64,000 bases of DNA. It comes from Sphagnum magellanicum. Taxonomy: Eukaryota > Streptophyta > Sphagnopsida > Sphagnales > Sphagnaceae. Where the stretch lies: contig CM038911.1 in assembly GCA_021904315.1 (NCBI GenBank), forward strand, positions 9,769,390 to 9,833,389. Direction: 5' to 3'. Each line of letters begins with the position of its first letter. The first letter of the stretch is position 1. Position numbers and translations under genes: made by a program. The notes beneath the pieces are model-generated. The model was not told the origin of the DNA. It saw only the letters and a list, made by a program, of their open reading frames with translations, and searched no databases. This document shows, piece by piece, positions 1 through 12,082 of the stretch.

Positions 1-290
1 TCATTATAGAGTATAGTAGCTTAATAATGGATTTTGGCCTCTAGGTAATAAATAATAGGTCTATTTTTATATGAGGATTTTTGAAAGATGACATTTTGGC
101 TTGTGTTGAAACTTAAGATTAGTTATAGAGTTATAATATCTTGAAGGATTTTGGTTTCTTTTAGAGGATTTTTTGAAGATTATATTTTTGCATAGTGAAA
201 TATTTGAGTTGCCATAATTCTTCTTTTGCATTAAGGTAGTTTTTTAATGTAGTAAATGCCAAGGCCACAGTGTGACACACTCCTTGTTTA
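1..290. repeat. dispersed ~290-bp repeat, copy 1 (left end cut by window)
   Basis: This is the first of four similar segments, at about 1-290, 3107-3421, 10205-10530 and 58303-58626. All are in the same orientation and share the run from TCATTATAGAGTATAGTAGC to the closing GTGACACACYCCTTGT. Copy 1 begins exactly at that TCATTATAGAG point, so its upstream part may lie outside the window. The copies differ by scattered substitutions and small indels. The length and the sharp shared right end fit a solo LTR, a short non-autonomous element or one end of a larger element. The family is not identified. Confidence 0.8.
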
Positions 291-747
291 AGTTCATATA
301 GTAGTGTTCAGCTTGTGCTTTAGGATGTGTAAAGTCTGTGGGTGGGGGGCCAATTACAGCGACAATTGGGTGCGAGAGGCTCATTAGGGCCATAAAAGCT
401 GCTTTCTCTTCTGGAGAAGGCATTATTCACAAATAGAAGGTGCCTTGCTTTTGCTATCAAAATGTCTTCAAAAAGAAAATTAAAATTAAAACATTAAAAA
501 AAAAGATTGATTTTGGAGGGTTTCAGTAAATATTTTCCTTTTCAAGCTGAATTTTCGCATTGTGGTAGTAAATGATTTTGAATGTTTTCGGGGCCAAAAA
601 ATTAGTGTGAATTTGAAAAAAAAAATCTCAGAAACTTTTTGGAAATTTTTTTTCCAAACTTTTGAAACCAAAAAATTGAAAATAAATAAATAAATAAATA
701 AATAAAATCCTTGGTTTCAATCACCAGAAGCGAAAGGGGGGCAAGGT

Positions 748-780
<33 letters not shown>

Positions 781-3106
781 AGGGGAGTTAAAATCATCAA
801 ATTTGTATGTTTGATTTTCAGTGTGTAAACCAAAAAATATTTTTAAATCATTAAAGAATTGTATTTCGGATTCGGTTTATAGCCAGATTTGGCTAAATCT
901 TCCTAAGGATGATCATCATTTTTCATACAAGCAAATTGAAGTTGAGGACTTTGAATGCACGAATGCAACCTTGGTTGCTCAAACAAGGTGGAAATGGATT
1001 ACAAGTGAACTCATCTAGTAGCATCATGACCTAAAAACTACTGAAACCCAGGAAAATTGTCCCCTTGGAAATGGATTCAGATATTTTATTTTTAAAATTA
1101 GTTTATGTTCTTTTATTTTACCATTGGGTCTTGATGATTTATGAATCATTGAATGGATTGATTTTTAAATTTTCATGTGCACTAAAATCATTGTTAAATG
1201 CATACAAAGAAAAATTAAAAGCTAAAAAAGAAAAAACATCCTTGCAATGGAAAATGTATATATACTATGAAAACCCATTGAAGCACTAAGAAAACGCCTT
1301 TTTTTGTGTTTGTATATTTAGTGTAGGTACTCTTACATCTGGTGGTTTTTTCACTTCAAGGCTTTCTTTTTACTTCAGGGAAGCTCACAAAATCTAAGGC
1401 TCAAGCTTAAGAGCATCTCCATCAGCAGCAGCAGCAGTACATGGCCTGTACACACTATTTTGGATGGATGAAGAATAGGTTTTACAGGGAGCAAATTGAA
1501 TTTGGCCCTGTAATAAGGCACATGATAATGAGATTTTAAAAGGGGCCAGTAAGAGAAAAAATGATTACTTTTGATTGGTCCATCATAATAAAAGTGGCCC
1601 ATTTGACAATGTTTTAGTAGCTAGTCTCTGAATTTGTATTTTACAATTTTTCATGTTTATGGGCGAGGAGAGGCAAATAATGAACACTCTATTTGGGATG
1701 CGGTGTAAACATGGGTAAAGGCTTAAATAGGGGGGTCTGGGTGGAGGTACTCTAAACATGATTGATTTCGGGGTCCTATTCCAATGCTTTCCAAGCTTTT
1801 TCCTATGAAAAAGGACAAGCAAGCAACCATATGCACGCTTCACTCTTTGTGTTATTGGCATTCACATTAATGTAAATCAACAACTAAACACACGATTTGT
1901 TGAATCTATGGTAAGAAAACTAATTATTTGGACGAGGCCTTGGAAGAACCCGTTGTCACCAAACAGAATAGTAGCTTGCCATGCCAGACTCATTATATTC
2001 CATAGCATGGAGGCATCTAATGTAATAATATTTTTTAGATGTTATGCACCATCTTTAATTTTTATGTATCAAGACATGCTAACATTGCCTTCCCCTACAT
2101 GATGATCGAGGGTTTATATGCATTTACACAACCTTTCCCTGCATAACAACGATGATCCAGATTAACTTTTTTTTTTATTTTAAATTCTTACAAGAAACCT
2201 CCTACTGCAGGCTGATGAAAAAATTGCATCTTATTAAGCACCCTGAAAATACACTATGCACGTCCGTTGTGATCATTATGTACAGGAGAAGGGCTTGCCT
2301 ACAAAGCAGAGCTGGGATTTTTTCACTTTTTTAGAATTAGTGACAGGCTGGCTGGTACCTTCCACCGGTCAGAAGATGCCAGTACAGCCTGACTGGTACC
2401 GTCCGACTGGTACCGTCCACTGCAAAAAAGAAGATCCTGCTTGTTGAAAAAAGAAAGGAAAAATCCAGACAGTGCTTTCCACATATGTTTCCAGCATTCT
2501 GTCATAAGGGATTCTCTTACATTTCTCTTACTGCCTTAGATTGTTACAAAAACAACAGAAGAGAACATTGGAGAAAGCCCAGTCAAGTATGATTAGCTTA
2601 GGAGGACATTTCAGACAAATTGAAGCAATCAGAGAAGGTGTTAAAGAAAGTAGTACATTAGGGGGGAGGACTATATGTCAGTGGTTCAATCAAGGTGCAT
2701 GTATTTTCAGACACCCTATTAGAGTATCTCCACCCCAAAACTGTAAACAACTCCTCCTCCCTAAGGCCATCTCCAGCCCACACCTGCAAACACTCCTTTT
2801 CATTAAATCTTGCAGCAGGATAGCGTGAATCCTCCTGCGCCCGTGTATTGAAATCCATTTTGCAGTGGTCATTTTAACCCCCTTTTAAAACAAAATTCTA
2901 CTATAGATTTGGACAGTGACTATTACTCATCCACACACACTCACACATTCTAGTTTTCATCCATTGAGAGGAGGGTTACATGTTCTTTTGTCCACCTCCA
3001 AGCTCGTTACAGGACTTTTCATCCACCAATAAAGAGGGTTCCGACATTGCTCTCAAACCTCGGTACTGTAGGTGATGTCTGGTAATGAACTCGAGCACAC
3101 AGTTTA
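291..3106. other. AT-rich intergenic DNA, no gene seen
   Basis: No reading frame here resembles a known protein. The stretch holds an (AAAT)n run at about 680-707, a 30-base G run at 750-779, and a short cluster of GACTGGTACCGTCC-like repeats at about 2340-2425. Phrases such as GAGCATCTCCATCAGC near 1411 and GCCATCTCCAGCCC near 2766 resemble the GAGCATCTCCAAT ends common in small plant elements, but no complete element can be bounded. Confidence 0.6.
750..779. repeat. poly-G homopolymer, 30 bases
   Basis: An uninterrupted run of about 30 G residues is preceded by shorter G-rich steps. Similar runs occur at 30567-30585 (G), 54219-54232 (C), 58185-58196 (C) and 58671-58689 (C). Homopolymers this long are error-prone in sequencing, so the exact lengths are uncertain. 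Confidence 0.9.
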
Positions 3107-3421
3107 TTGGCCTTGCCTACCAAGGCAAGGATATTGTGTTTAGATTCATTATAGAGTATAGTAGCTTAAGGGATTTTGGCCCTTAGGTAATAGGTCTTTT
3201 TTTATATGAGGATCTTAAAAAGATGATATTTTGGCTTGTGTTGAAACTTGAGATTAATTATAGAGTTATAATATCTTGAAGGATTTTGGTTTCTTTTTGA
3301 GGATTTTTGGAAGATTTTATTTTTGTATGGTGAAATATTTAAGTTTCCACAATTCTTCTTTTGCCAAAAGATACTTTTTAATGTAAATGGCAAAGCCACA
3401 GTGTGTGACACACCCCTTGTT
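3107..3421. repeat. dispersed ~290-bp repeat, copy 2
   Basis: This is the second copy of the family described at 1-290. Here the similarity extends leftwards through a small palindrome (CCTTGCC, six bases, GGCAAGG at 3111-3130), which copy 4 partly shares. The right end is GTGTGACACACCCCTTGTT. On the minus strand it contains an open frame of 69 codons whose C-terminal half is also readable in copy 4; this probably reflects DNA similarity rather than a protein under selection. Confidence 0.85.
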
Positions 3422-4129
3422 GTGAATAGTTCTCATGCGCTTCAACTATTCACAATAACCTGAGAGAGTGCTCTTGCAGGTTACCTAGTCTTTCAACAAT
3501 TTAACAATGAGTGTAACAACTCCTATGAATAGTCGAAGGCCTCTTTCCAATTCCATTTCACCTCTATTCAAGTCTTAGTTAGAAATATGGTTTGGTTTAC
3601 TCATCCACAGATGTGATTTGAAATCTAACCATTGGATTCAAAGCTTACATGGTCAAAAACCCATGGAAGCTTTGAATCAAGCAAAGGATTGATGAGATAA
3701 CAAAAGCTTAAATTGAGCTCATAAGGTCACTTGTTGCATGTTCAAATGCATGTTGATTGAAAACCCCTTCTCAAAGTCTCCGATGTCATGCACTAGTTGG
3801 CTAACTAACCTATTGGAGTCCTCCCCTCCTATAATTTATCACATCAACTTGCAAGGTAGATGCAAACAAATGCAACCTTTTTTAATGTTTATTTTGATTA
3901 TTAAACTATTAACCCATGAAGGTGCAAGCCTCACTCCTGCATTTGGTCTATCAATTGGGGTGTGGCTACTAACGGTGTGCCACATGAAAAGTTTATTTCT
4001 CAAATTTTCCAAATGTATTCAATTTTATGATAAATTCTAATCATGCTTGAAAATGAATACATGTCAATGAATTGTGCAATATTGGTTTAAAACTAATCCA
4101 TTGAGGAGAGGCAATAAAATGTTTGATTC
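3422..4129. other. intergenic, nothing recognised
   Basis: AT-rich sequence between the second dispersed repeat and the degenerate GGATGAAT array. Its only long frame, 3738-4040 on the plus strand, has no recognisable motif. Confidence 0.5.
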
Positions 4130-4800
4130 ATGGTAGAGAGACAAATCTAAGGCAACTCCACAATTGGATGAACCTAAAAAGTTGGACAATGGATGAATTC
4201 AAATGTTGGAAACCTTGGAAATGAAAAAATGGATGAATTCATGGAATTGGTCAAAAGATCAAATCAAACAAGTTGGACAATTTGAAAAAAAGTAGGATGA
4301 TGTGTAAACCTAGGGCAGTTGGAGAATCCACCAAAGAGGGTAAATATTTGTGCCCACAAATGTTGAACAATGTAAGAAAGAGGAACAATGGATGAATTGG
4401 GAAGTTCAAGAATGGATGGAATTGCATAAGTTGAATGCACAATGATTGAACATGGGGAAGGTGGATAATGGATGAATCTACAAGGATTGGTCAACCTATA
4501 ATTTTATTGGAGTTGGATGATGGTAAAATAAAGAATTGGGACAATTTTGGGAAGTTGGAAAATGGATAAAGTAAAACAATTAAAACAATGGATGAATATG
4601 GGGAAATTGGACAATCTAGAAAAAGGAAACATTGGACAAGTTTTTTAAAGTTGGCCAATCTAGGGAATGAAACAATGAATGAATCCAAAGAAGTTTAGCA
4701 ATCCAAAGAAGTTTGACGATCCATGACGCTATAAAAGTGGATAATTCAAAAAATAAGGCCAATGTACAAACTTGGGGAAGTTGGTTGATTTCAATTAGAT
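4130..4800. repeat. degenerate short-motif array (GGATGAAT / GTTGGACAAT)
   Basis: The motifs GGATGAAT, GTTGGACAAT and GGGAAGTTGG recur irregularly every 20-60 bases over about 670 bases. Examples lie near 4155, 4180, 4230, 4270, 4390, 4470, 4585 and 4615. No strict period is visible, so this is an old, diverged minisatellite-like tract. A tract rich in the complementary TTCATCCAT lies at about 18370-18860. Confidence 0.65.
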
Positions 4801-5639
4801 GAATTTGAGAAGCAACTAATCATGTAATGTATCTACTCTAAAAACTATGATTGTTATGTAAAGAAAATGTCATTATTCAACTTATGTGATGATATTGTGT
4901 AATGTAGTTTAAATGTTTGAATGCAAAGTATTTTGGCTTGTGTTCAATATAATATGTTTCAATAACTTCTAACATACATTGTTGAGCATGCACATTTGTC
5001 TATGTGTGATCAATATGGGTACCATAAATTTTTTTGATTTTTAAAAATTGAAGTTTCATTGAATAATGATTCACAAACTTTCAAGTTCATTGGGTTGTGA
5101 TGAGTTTTGATCAAACATGTCAATGTTGACATCACCAATTATTATGGTATGACAAAATGTTGGCATTAAGTCCAAAAACTTTTGAAGGTGAAGTATGAAT
5201 GTTGAAAGGCCAACAATCATGCGATATTTTGCACAAATAAATGTGAAGTCTAATGGTAAATGAATCCTTGAACTTCAAAAAGGTCTTGAAGTTCAAATTC
5301 TTTCTTTATAAAACTTATGCCTATTTTTTCAATCTACCAAGATTTTTATCCTTTACCGTGGTGAAAATTAGTTCTCCAAGAACTAGAGCTAGTAATTCAT
5401 AACAATAATGAAGATGGATTTGAAAAGGAATGATAAGATATATTAATACACATTATGGTGTACAACATATTGTTTTCAAAACAAATTTATGATTAGGTTG
5501 AAAATGTTATAATTGTAGCACCAAATCAAGATTTCACACCATTGGGTCTTTTTCAAAATGTTCATTGGGAAGAATTTATTTTTTCAACATTATTTTTGGT
5601 TTATTTTGTAGCAATCAAGGAATCAAAATGTCATACCAA

Positions 5640-8600
5640 ACAATTATTCAATGGGAACTTTTGCACAAAAATCATCATTTTGCTACACATATATCAAACT
5701 TGTTTTTTATGAGGTCGTTAAATTATTGATTCATTATGTTATATCATCATTTTGGATTCTACGTAAAGGGAAATTGTTTGGATGTCAACATCAAACACAT
5801 GATGTCATTAACAAACCAAACATAGATGTTATGTTGCATTCGATCTAGGTTACATGGATCTTTCAAAAATATTTACTTCACTTGATTGTTTAAGTTGATT
5901 GAAGAAAAATGCATTTGTTATGATTTGTTAGTTAGGTCTCCCAACATTATTTTGTTAAGTTCGCTAGTGTTGAAAGCAAATAACTTCCTTTGTTACAATG
6001 TTTGTACAATTTAAATAATAAAAAATTTGGATTTGACATGTCGTTTCATAAATTGGAAGCAAAACATGTTGTAAATCCTATATGATGTGATCTTACAACA
6101 TGCATTCAATTTTCTTCAACAATTGCATGAAATGTTTATGTAAGGGATATATGAAAAAAATTTGAACCTTTAATGGATTTTTTCTTTGTTACAAAATTTC
6201 AAAATTGTGAAAATGAACATGACCATGGACTTTTGTGGATTGTTGATGCACCAATCTATGGTATAGACTTCAACAAAACGATTGAAAACATTGTGGATAG
6301 ATATATTACATGTGATAATGATAAATTAACACCAAATCTTTGTGAAATTCAAACACATCGTCATAAAAAAAACTTGTAGGAAAAAATCAAGCTATTTGTT
6401 GTTTTAACTTTCCATGGTCCCCTTGGAAGAAACACAAATTTTTGAACCTTACTGGTTGAAAGTTTATCCTTTTTGGAGAGAAAACGTTTAAGTGAAATTA
6501 ATAACAAAATCTTGATGAATTTAATAGAATTTACCTTCAAACAAAACCAAGGTGGGAACATAGTAAAAAGAGCCAAGGGCACCAAGGTTAAAATCCATTT
6601 CAAGGATTACATTTGACACATGGCATTCTTGTGTTGGTCAATTTTCCTAACTTTTGCAATTTTCATACCCAATATATAGTTTTGTGTTGGATATAATTAT
6701 TTTTTACTATATCTTGGTCTATATCATTTACATATAATGCATCCATTCTTCAATTAACAAAAAAATGAATAACTTTTGCCAAACACATGTTTTTAAAATT
6801 CATAATTTTCAAAGCCAAAAACACCTTTGAAACAAATATGTTTTAAATTGAATTTTATCAATTCCAAGTGTTTTTTTAAAAATAATCATCAATGCTAAGA
6901 TCCTCTCCAATTTTGAAAAGGAATGGTGCAGATTTGATAAGAAAAAAAGGACATTTGAAAAAGAAAAAAAAACCACTATCCATAGTTATTTTGAACCTGC
7001 AAAATGAGTTTTAAAACATCATGTCAATTTGCATCAAGTTTTGAACAATGAAATTTTATAAGTAATGGAACTTAAAAAGGAAAAAAAATTAACAATCCAA
7101 TTTATTGTGCAAAGCCTTGCGATTTTTTAAAGACATAAAATTATAGTTTTAAGCATTATCCACACACCTTCTGGCTCTTTTTATTGTGTTTGCACTCACC
7201 AACTATGTCATTCATAACATTCTTGAAGTCAATTCCCATTGATAAAGATACATACATAAAAAATAAAAAATAAAATTTAGAAAATCAATTTAGTTTTTTA
7301 CAAAGATCTTGTAAAAATATATGGACAAATTCATTTGAATTTATGTTAAGAATCTTTGGCAAGCATATAAAAATGTTTAATTCATACTTGACCTTTATGT
7401 TGCAACTAATTATTATACACCATATTTAACAAAAATTGATAAAACCATGAAAAAAATAACTGAAAGCCATAATTTTTTAATGCAATGAAAACAAAATTAT
7501 AGCAAGCATTTGCATCCAAAGAATGGGGAACATTTTTGTCAATATTGTTCAACAAATGTCAACATAACTAACTGCATACATAATGTTGTCTATTCCATTA
7601 TACCATGAATCAAGAACATTCAAATTTATCAACACATCTCCATTTCAAGAATGTGCATTTGTATTAGGAAATGTTAAATCATTGAAATCATTGCCTTTAG
7701 AATCTACAAATTTTATGTGTTCATCCATTTTCAACAAGTACATCAAATGGCCTAATTCTTTAAGTAATACTTCTCCAATTCAATTTGTTGCAAATTATGA
7801 CATCATAGCAAATGTTAACAAAAACAAATGTCTATAATCTACTATGTTCATTATAATCAACTTTGCAACCTAGAGAATTATTGCAAAAAAAAATTTACTT
7901 TTCATTGTTTTTTAATAATAAAAATACCATCAAAGATGACCACTCCACATAATATAATGCATATGATGTGCATGAAAAACAAATAAGTTTAGTGCAAAAA
8001 AATTGTATATATATTTTGTAATAATAACACACATACAATGAATTGGGTAAACATAGAATCACAAGTTGAAAAACTAGCGATAACAAATGACACAAACATA
8101 TGGATGTCAATTTTTTTTAATGCAAATGTTAGGTCTCCACCACAACAAATCACTAATTGTATTGGAATTGAATCATACAACATTAACATTGAGTATGTTA
8201 TTACCCAAGTGTAGGTATTTCCATTATTCTTGACTTGAATAATGTTGTTGCACATGATCAAATTTTTCTAACCATGATATTTAATTCGTTGCTTCAAAAA
8301 ATGAACAATGAACAATGTCTTATATTTGACAAGTTATGTTTAGGGGAAAAACATTGAAATAAACATTTCGTTTGTTCATTATTAGAGGTGCTCGTATGAA
8401 TAAAACTTTCACTTTAATGTTTTTGATTTGTTAAATGTTATTTTTTTTATAACAAACCCCTTCAATTAAACACTTAGAAAAAAACCTTATTCATGGCATA
8501 CATTAGAAAAATGGCATTCGACATTAATATAACCACAATTCATTAGAGCCTTTCTATCCCTCTTAATTGCAAAGCTTTACCATCTTTAAGTTCATAATGA

Positions 8601-9340
8601 TAAAAAATTTTGACAAAAAAATGACTAATTACAATTGATGGTGTTGGATGAAATATTTTTGATAGGAAAAAGGATATTGAAATTTATTGACTTACACTTT
8701 AAATCAATTAAATGCATGCAAACAATTGTTTTTAGAAATTTCAATCTCATTATCATAGGTGATTTTTATCAAGTTGTTCAAAACATAGGGGTGATTAAAA
8801 GCAATATGAATAATATTGATATTTTAACACTAAATTTTTGGATAGAACCAAGTCATGTGCTAGAACAATAAATAATTCATCAACATACTCAACTAGTTTC
8901 AAACTACCACATAATCATAAATTGATATAGATACCATAAATGATCTGTCATTATCATAGGTGATTTTTATCAAGTTCTTCAAAACATAGGGGCGATTAAA
9001 AGCAATATGAATAATATTGATATTTTAACACTAAATTTTTGGATAGAACCAAGTCATGCCCTAGAACAATAAATAATTCATCAACATACTCAACTAGTTT
9101 CAAACTACCACATAATCATAAATTGATATAGATACCATAACTGATCTAAAACTCTCATATTTCTTTTGTACAAATGAAGCTAGGCTTCACCATAATGAAT
9201 TAACCTTCTTTCAAAATGATGGGTTATACATATATATACTTCATGCACAAGATAGATGTCATGACACATATCCAAAATCATTTTAGTTACAAAATGATAA
9301 AACTTCATAGGTGGATTACATTTTTAAATTTGAATTAAAA
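5640..9340 (+). pseudogene. Helitron Rep/helicase remnant
   Basis: Several frame-broken blocks on the plus strand read as parts of a plant Helitron protein, in the expected order. At 6173-6379 a block with GNEHDHGLLWI, DAPIYG and a DRYITCD run resembles the late Rep domain and what follows it. At 7583-7837 a block with INTSPFQECAFVL, ESTNFM and a KY-P-QFVANY pattern is like the linker before the helicase. At 8635-8871 a PIF1-type helicase block has LDEIFLIGKRILKFID (Walker B) and LIIIGDFYQ. At about 9155-9270 comes FFCTNEARLHHNE. A weaker block at 5651-5848 may belong to the same protein. Stops and frameshifts between blocks show it is not functional. The typical 5' TC and 3' hairpin-CTRR ends were not located, so the element limits are unknown. 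Confidence 0.8.
8747..9146 (+). repeat. 201-bp tandem duplication inside the Helitron helicase remnant
   Basis: Bases 8747-8947 are repeated head to tail at 8948-9146, starting at TCATTATCATAGGTGATTTT. I count about four substitutions between the two copies, so they are roughly 98% identical. The duplicated piece covers the GDFYQ part of the helicase and the following stop. Its length is a multiple of three. The surrounding helicase is far more decayed, so the duplication is younger than the loss of function. Confidence 0.93.
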
Positions 9341-10204
9341 AAATATGTTGGTTCAACTTTGTGTTGGTAATTTTGCAATGCACAATGGTTTGGTAAATAG
9401 TGAAAATGAGATTTTATAAACCTCAAGTAAATTACCTAATTCACAATAGATGATATGAAGTTTATTTTGATAACCTCAAAAGTGGTCAATTCAAACAAAC
9501 AAAGAATGCACACTCCTATGAACATGGAATACATTCGACATCGACACTAATAAAAGCCATATTTAAAGATGTCCAAATTGGTCCAAATTCTACCCATATT
9601 TTAACAAGGATGTGATTTCCTATTCAATTGGCTATATAACACACATAATAGGTTGAACACACAGATTAACATTTGATTATTTGACTTTTGATCCTATTGG
9701 ACCTTTAAACATGGTTTAACCTACCCAACACTTTTTCATACTAAGAAAAATAATCTTTGTTTATTTCAACCTTTACAATTGAAATTTTTCAAATTGCTCT
9801 GAGTGTTACCATTGAAATGTATTGATTACAAACAATTGCATGATGAGATGTCCTAATTCTTAAATGACATACACTTTGAAACTCAGATGTTTTTATATGT
9901 TCTATTCATATAAGATTATTATCCTTGCATAAAAATTATGTCCTTTTGGACTACAATATCAAAACATCTTATATATTGTATCTCAATGAAACTTATTTCA
10001 ACCCACAAACATAAAATATTACATCAAGTTCATTGATTCAAAAAAATCATTGAAATGTAAGTGTATATGGACACAATGGCACAATGATAATGTATGACAA
10101 TGTCATAACATTATCATCACATGAAACATTTGTTGATTTGGGAGTTGAATATATTGCAACAACATTCAATGCAAATACAAGAAAAGCTATTCACATAATA
10201 GCCA

Positions 10205-10530
10205 TATATAAACCTTCAACCATGGCAATGATATTATTATTGTGTTTAGATTCATTATAGAGTTTACTAGCTTAAGGGATTTTGGCCCTTAAGTAATAGG
10301 TCTATTTTCATATGAGGAATTTTGAAAGATTATATTTTGGCTTGTGTTGAAACTTGAGATTAGTTATAGAGTTATAATATATTGAAGGATTTTGGTTTCT
10401 TTTGGGGGATTTTTTGAAAATTATGTTTTTGCATGGTGAAGTATTTGAATTTTCATAATTCTTCTTTTTGCCTTAAGATCCTTTTCAATGTAAATGGCAA
10501 GGCCACAAATGTGACACCCTCCTTCTTTAA
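10205..10530. repeat. dispersed ~290-bp repeat, copy 3, with TATA-like start
   Basis: This is the third copy of the family at 1-290, with the core at about 10245-10530. Just upstream sits CATATATAAACCTTC at 10203-10217. The same string precedes copy 4 at about 58265-58279, although the sequence further upstream differs. A TATATAAA box some 35-45 bases before the shared core would fit the promoter of an LTR. Copies 2 and 3 lie in the same orientation on either side of the Helitron remnant, about 7 kb apart. Confidence 0.75.
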
Positions 10531-11639
10531 AATTTGAATGTGCTAGTGCTCTTAGCTTCAAAAGCACGACACTTGTGTTTTTTTTAAATAAAAAATAGTT
10601 GCAACCTCTTTTCACACATGGGATCATGAGAACAAACCCTTTTGAAATGAAAACTTGTTTGAAAATTAGTTTTGGTTGAAACATAATGATTTTTTTTAAT
10701 AGGATTTTTTGAAAATTGCTTGATACTCTACAATTGAAATTAAACAAAAAGAAGCAAATGAGATTTTTAAAACTCATTCTATGAACTAAAATTGACACTT
10801 CCCCCAAAAAAAAATTTTTAATTTTAAATTTTTTAAAAAAAACAAAAAAAAAAAAAAAAACAAAAGTGAGAACCACCCAAGATTAATCTTTGTGCTTATC
10901 AAGTCCTTCACAATGGGCTTTATCTAAATTGGGCCCACACTCAACTCCACTTCACATGGGCCCCTATTGTGGTAAAGATTGTGCTTTCAAGCTTGATCCA
11001 ACCCATGAATATCACTCTTAGAAAAGAGATATCTGTACTGTTTTCATCCTGACTTCTCATTTGGTCCCCAGTTCATGGGAAACTGGGGGCCTAGGACCCC
11101 CAGTTTCGGGTACCTACTTTTTACGGGTAACTCTGATTAACACTCTGTGAAGAACTACGAACCGAGGTTAGATCACTTTACAAAGCCAAATGTGGTTGTC
11201 TGTAGATGGGACATCCAGTAGGAAGAATAACTTCATCCATGGAGGCAGCATTCTGGCTTTTGTAATATGGTTTTTATTATTTCCTTGAGTTTTGAAGGAG
11301 GTATGTAATTAACATCAGGCTTTTTGTTTGTAGTAAATTGGGTGGCTCTTCTTTACTTGGGTGTTTTTTGGTACCCCACATTTAAGTCAGCCTTTATTTT
11401 TAGCCATAAAGTTATGTTAAAAATTAAACGTACTAAAATCAAGTGTCTTTTGAGATTTTCAATAGCCATAATTCGACCAATATTGGAAAAAAATCCGCAA
11501 ATTTCTCTGTATGCTTCAAATAGGTAGCTAAAATTAGAGAAGGATGTATAAAAATTATATTTTCTTATTTAACATGTAGCCAAATTTGGCTAAATCTTCA
11601 TCTGGACCAATTGCCACTTTGGCTACATCACAAAATTGA
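10531..11639. other. intergenic sequence upstream of the RAD23 gene
   Basis: An A-rich tract at about 10805-10862 and then moderately GC-richer sequence with no recognisable coding frame. The phrase TAGCCAAATTTGGCTAAATCTTC near 11576 resembles one near 878 and suggests a further short dispersed repeat. The RAD23 promoter probably lies in its last few hundred bases, but no clear TATA box could be assigned. Confidence 0.5.
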
Positions 11640-12082
11640 CGCCCCACCCCCAACCCCCACAACAATGCATGTTTAAGTGGCGAAGCGGCATAGAGAATGA
11701 ATCTCATCCATGGAAAGATATACCCCCTATGTATCTTTTAGGTCTTGGACTTGTGTTCTGTTTTCCTTCTTCTTTCTTTCCGCCTCGGGTTGCGGGCTAC
11801 GTAAACAGAGCAGCCTTTGCCACCTGGTGGCAAAGCGGCAGGGCCGTAAGAGGTTAGATTGTTTGCGGGGTGCGAGGTGGTGGGGGAGGTGTGGTGTGCA
11901 AGGAAGAAAACCGAGAGAAGAAGAAGAAGAGAAACGGCAGAAGAAGGAGGAGGAGGAGGAGGAGGGAGATCGATTGCACGCAAGCGAAGAGCACGAACAA
12001 AGTGCTGTTGTGTTTCTTTCTTTTCGAACTTGACGGACGTGGTAGCTGCGGAGCTTTGTGCAACTCCGTTGTTGTCCCAGCC
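11640..12082 (+). promoter_or_regulatory. RAD23 proximal promoter and 5' leader
   Basis: This GC-richer segment lies directly before the RAD23 start codon. A purine tract of GAAGAAGAAG and GGAGGAGGAGG repeats at about 11905-11970 is typical of plant 5' untranslated leaders. The transcription start is inferred to lie in the first half of this segment. Overlapping open frames here (for example 11710-12033 and 11738-11983 on the other strand) are made of these repeats and are not proposed as genes. Confidence 0.55.

Noticed and set aside
10421-10876. 151-codon open frame on the minus strand
   Set aside because: It runs through the dispersed repeat copy and an A-rich tract. The protein is Phe/Lys-rich low complexity with no motif.
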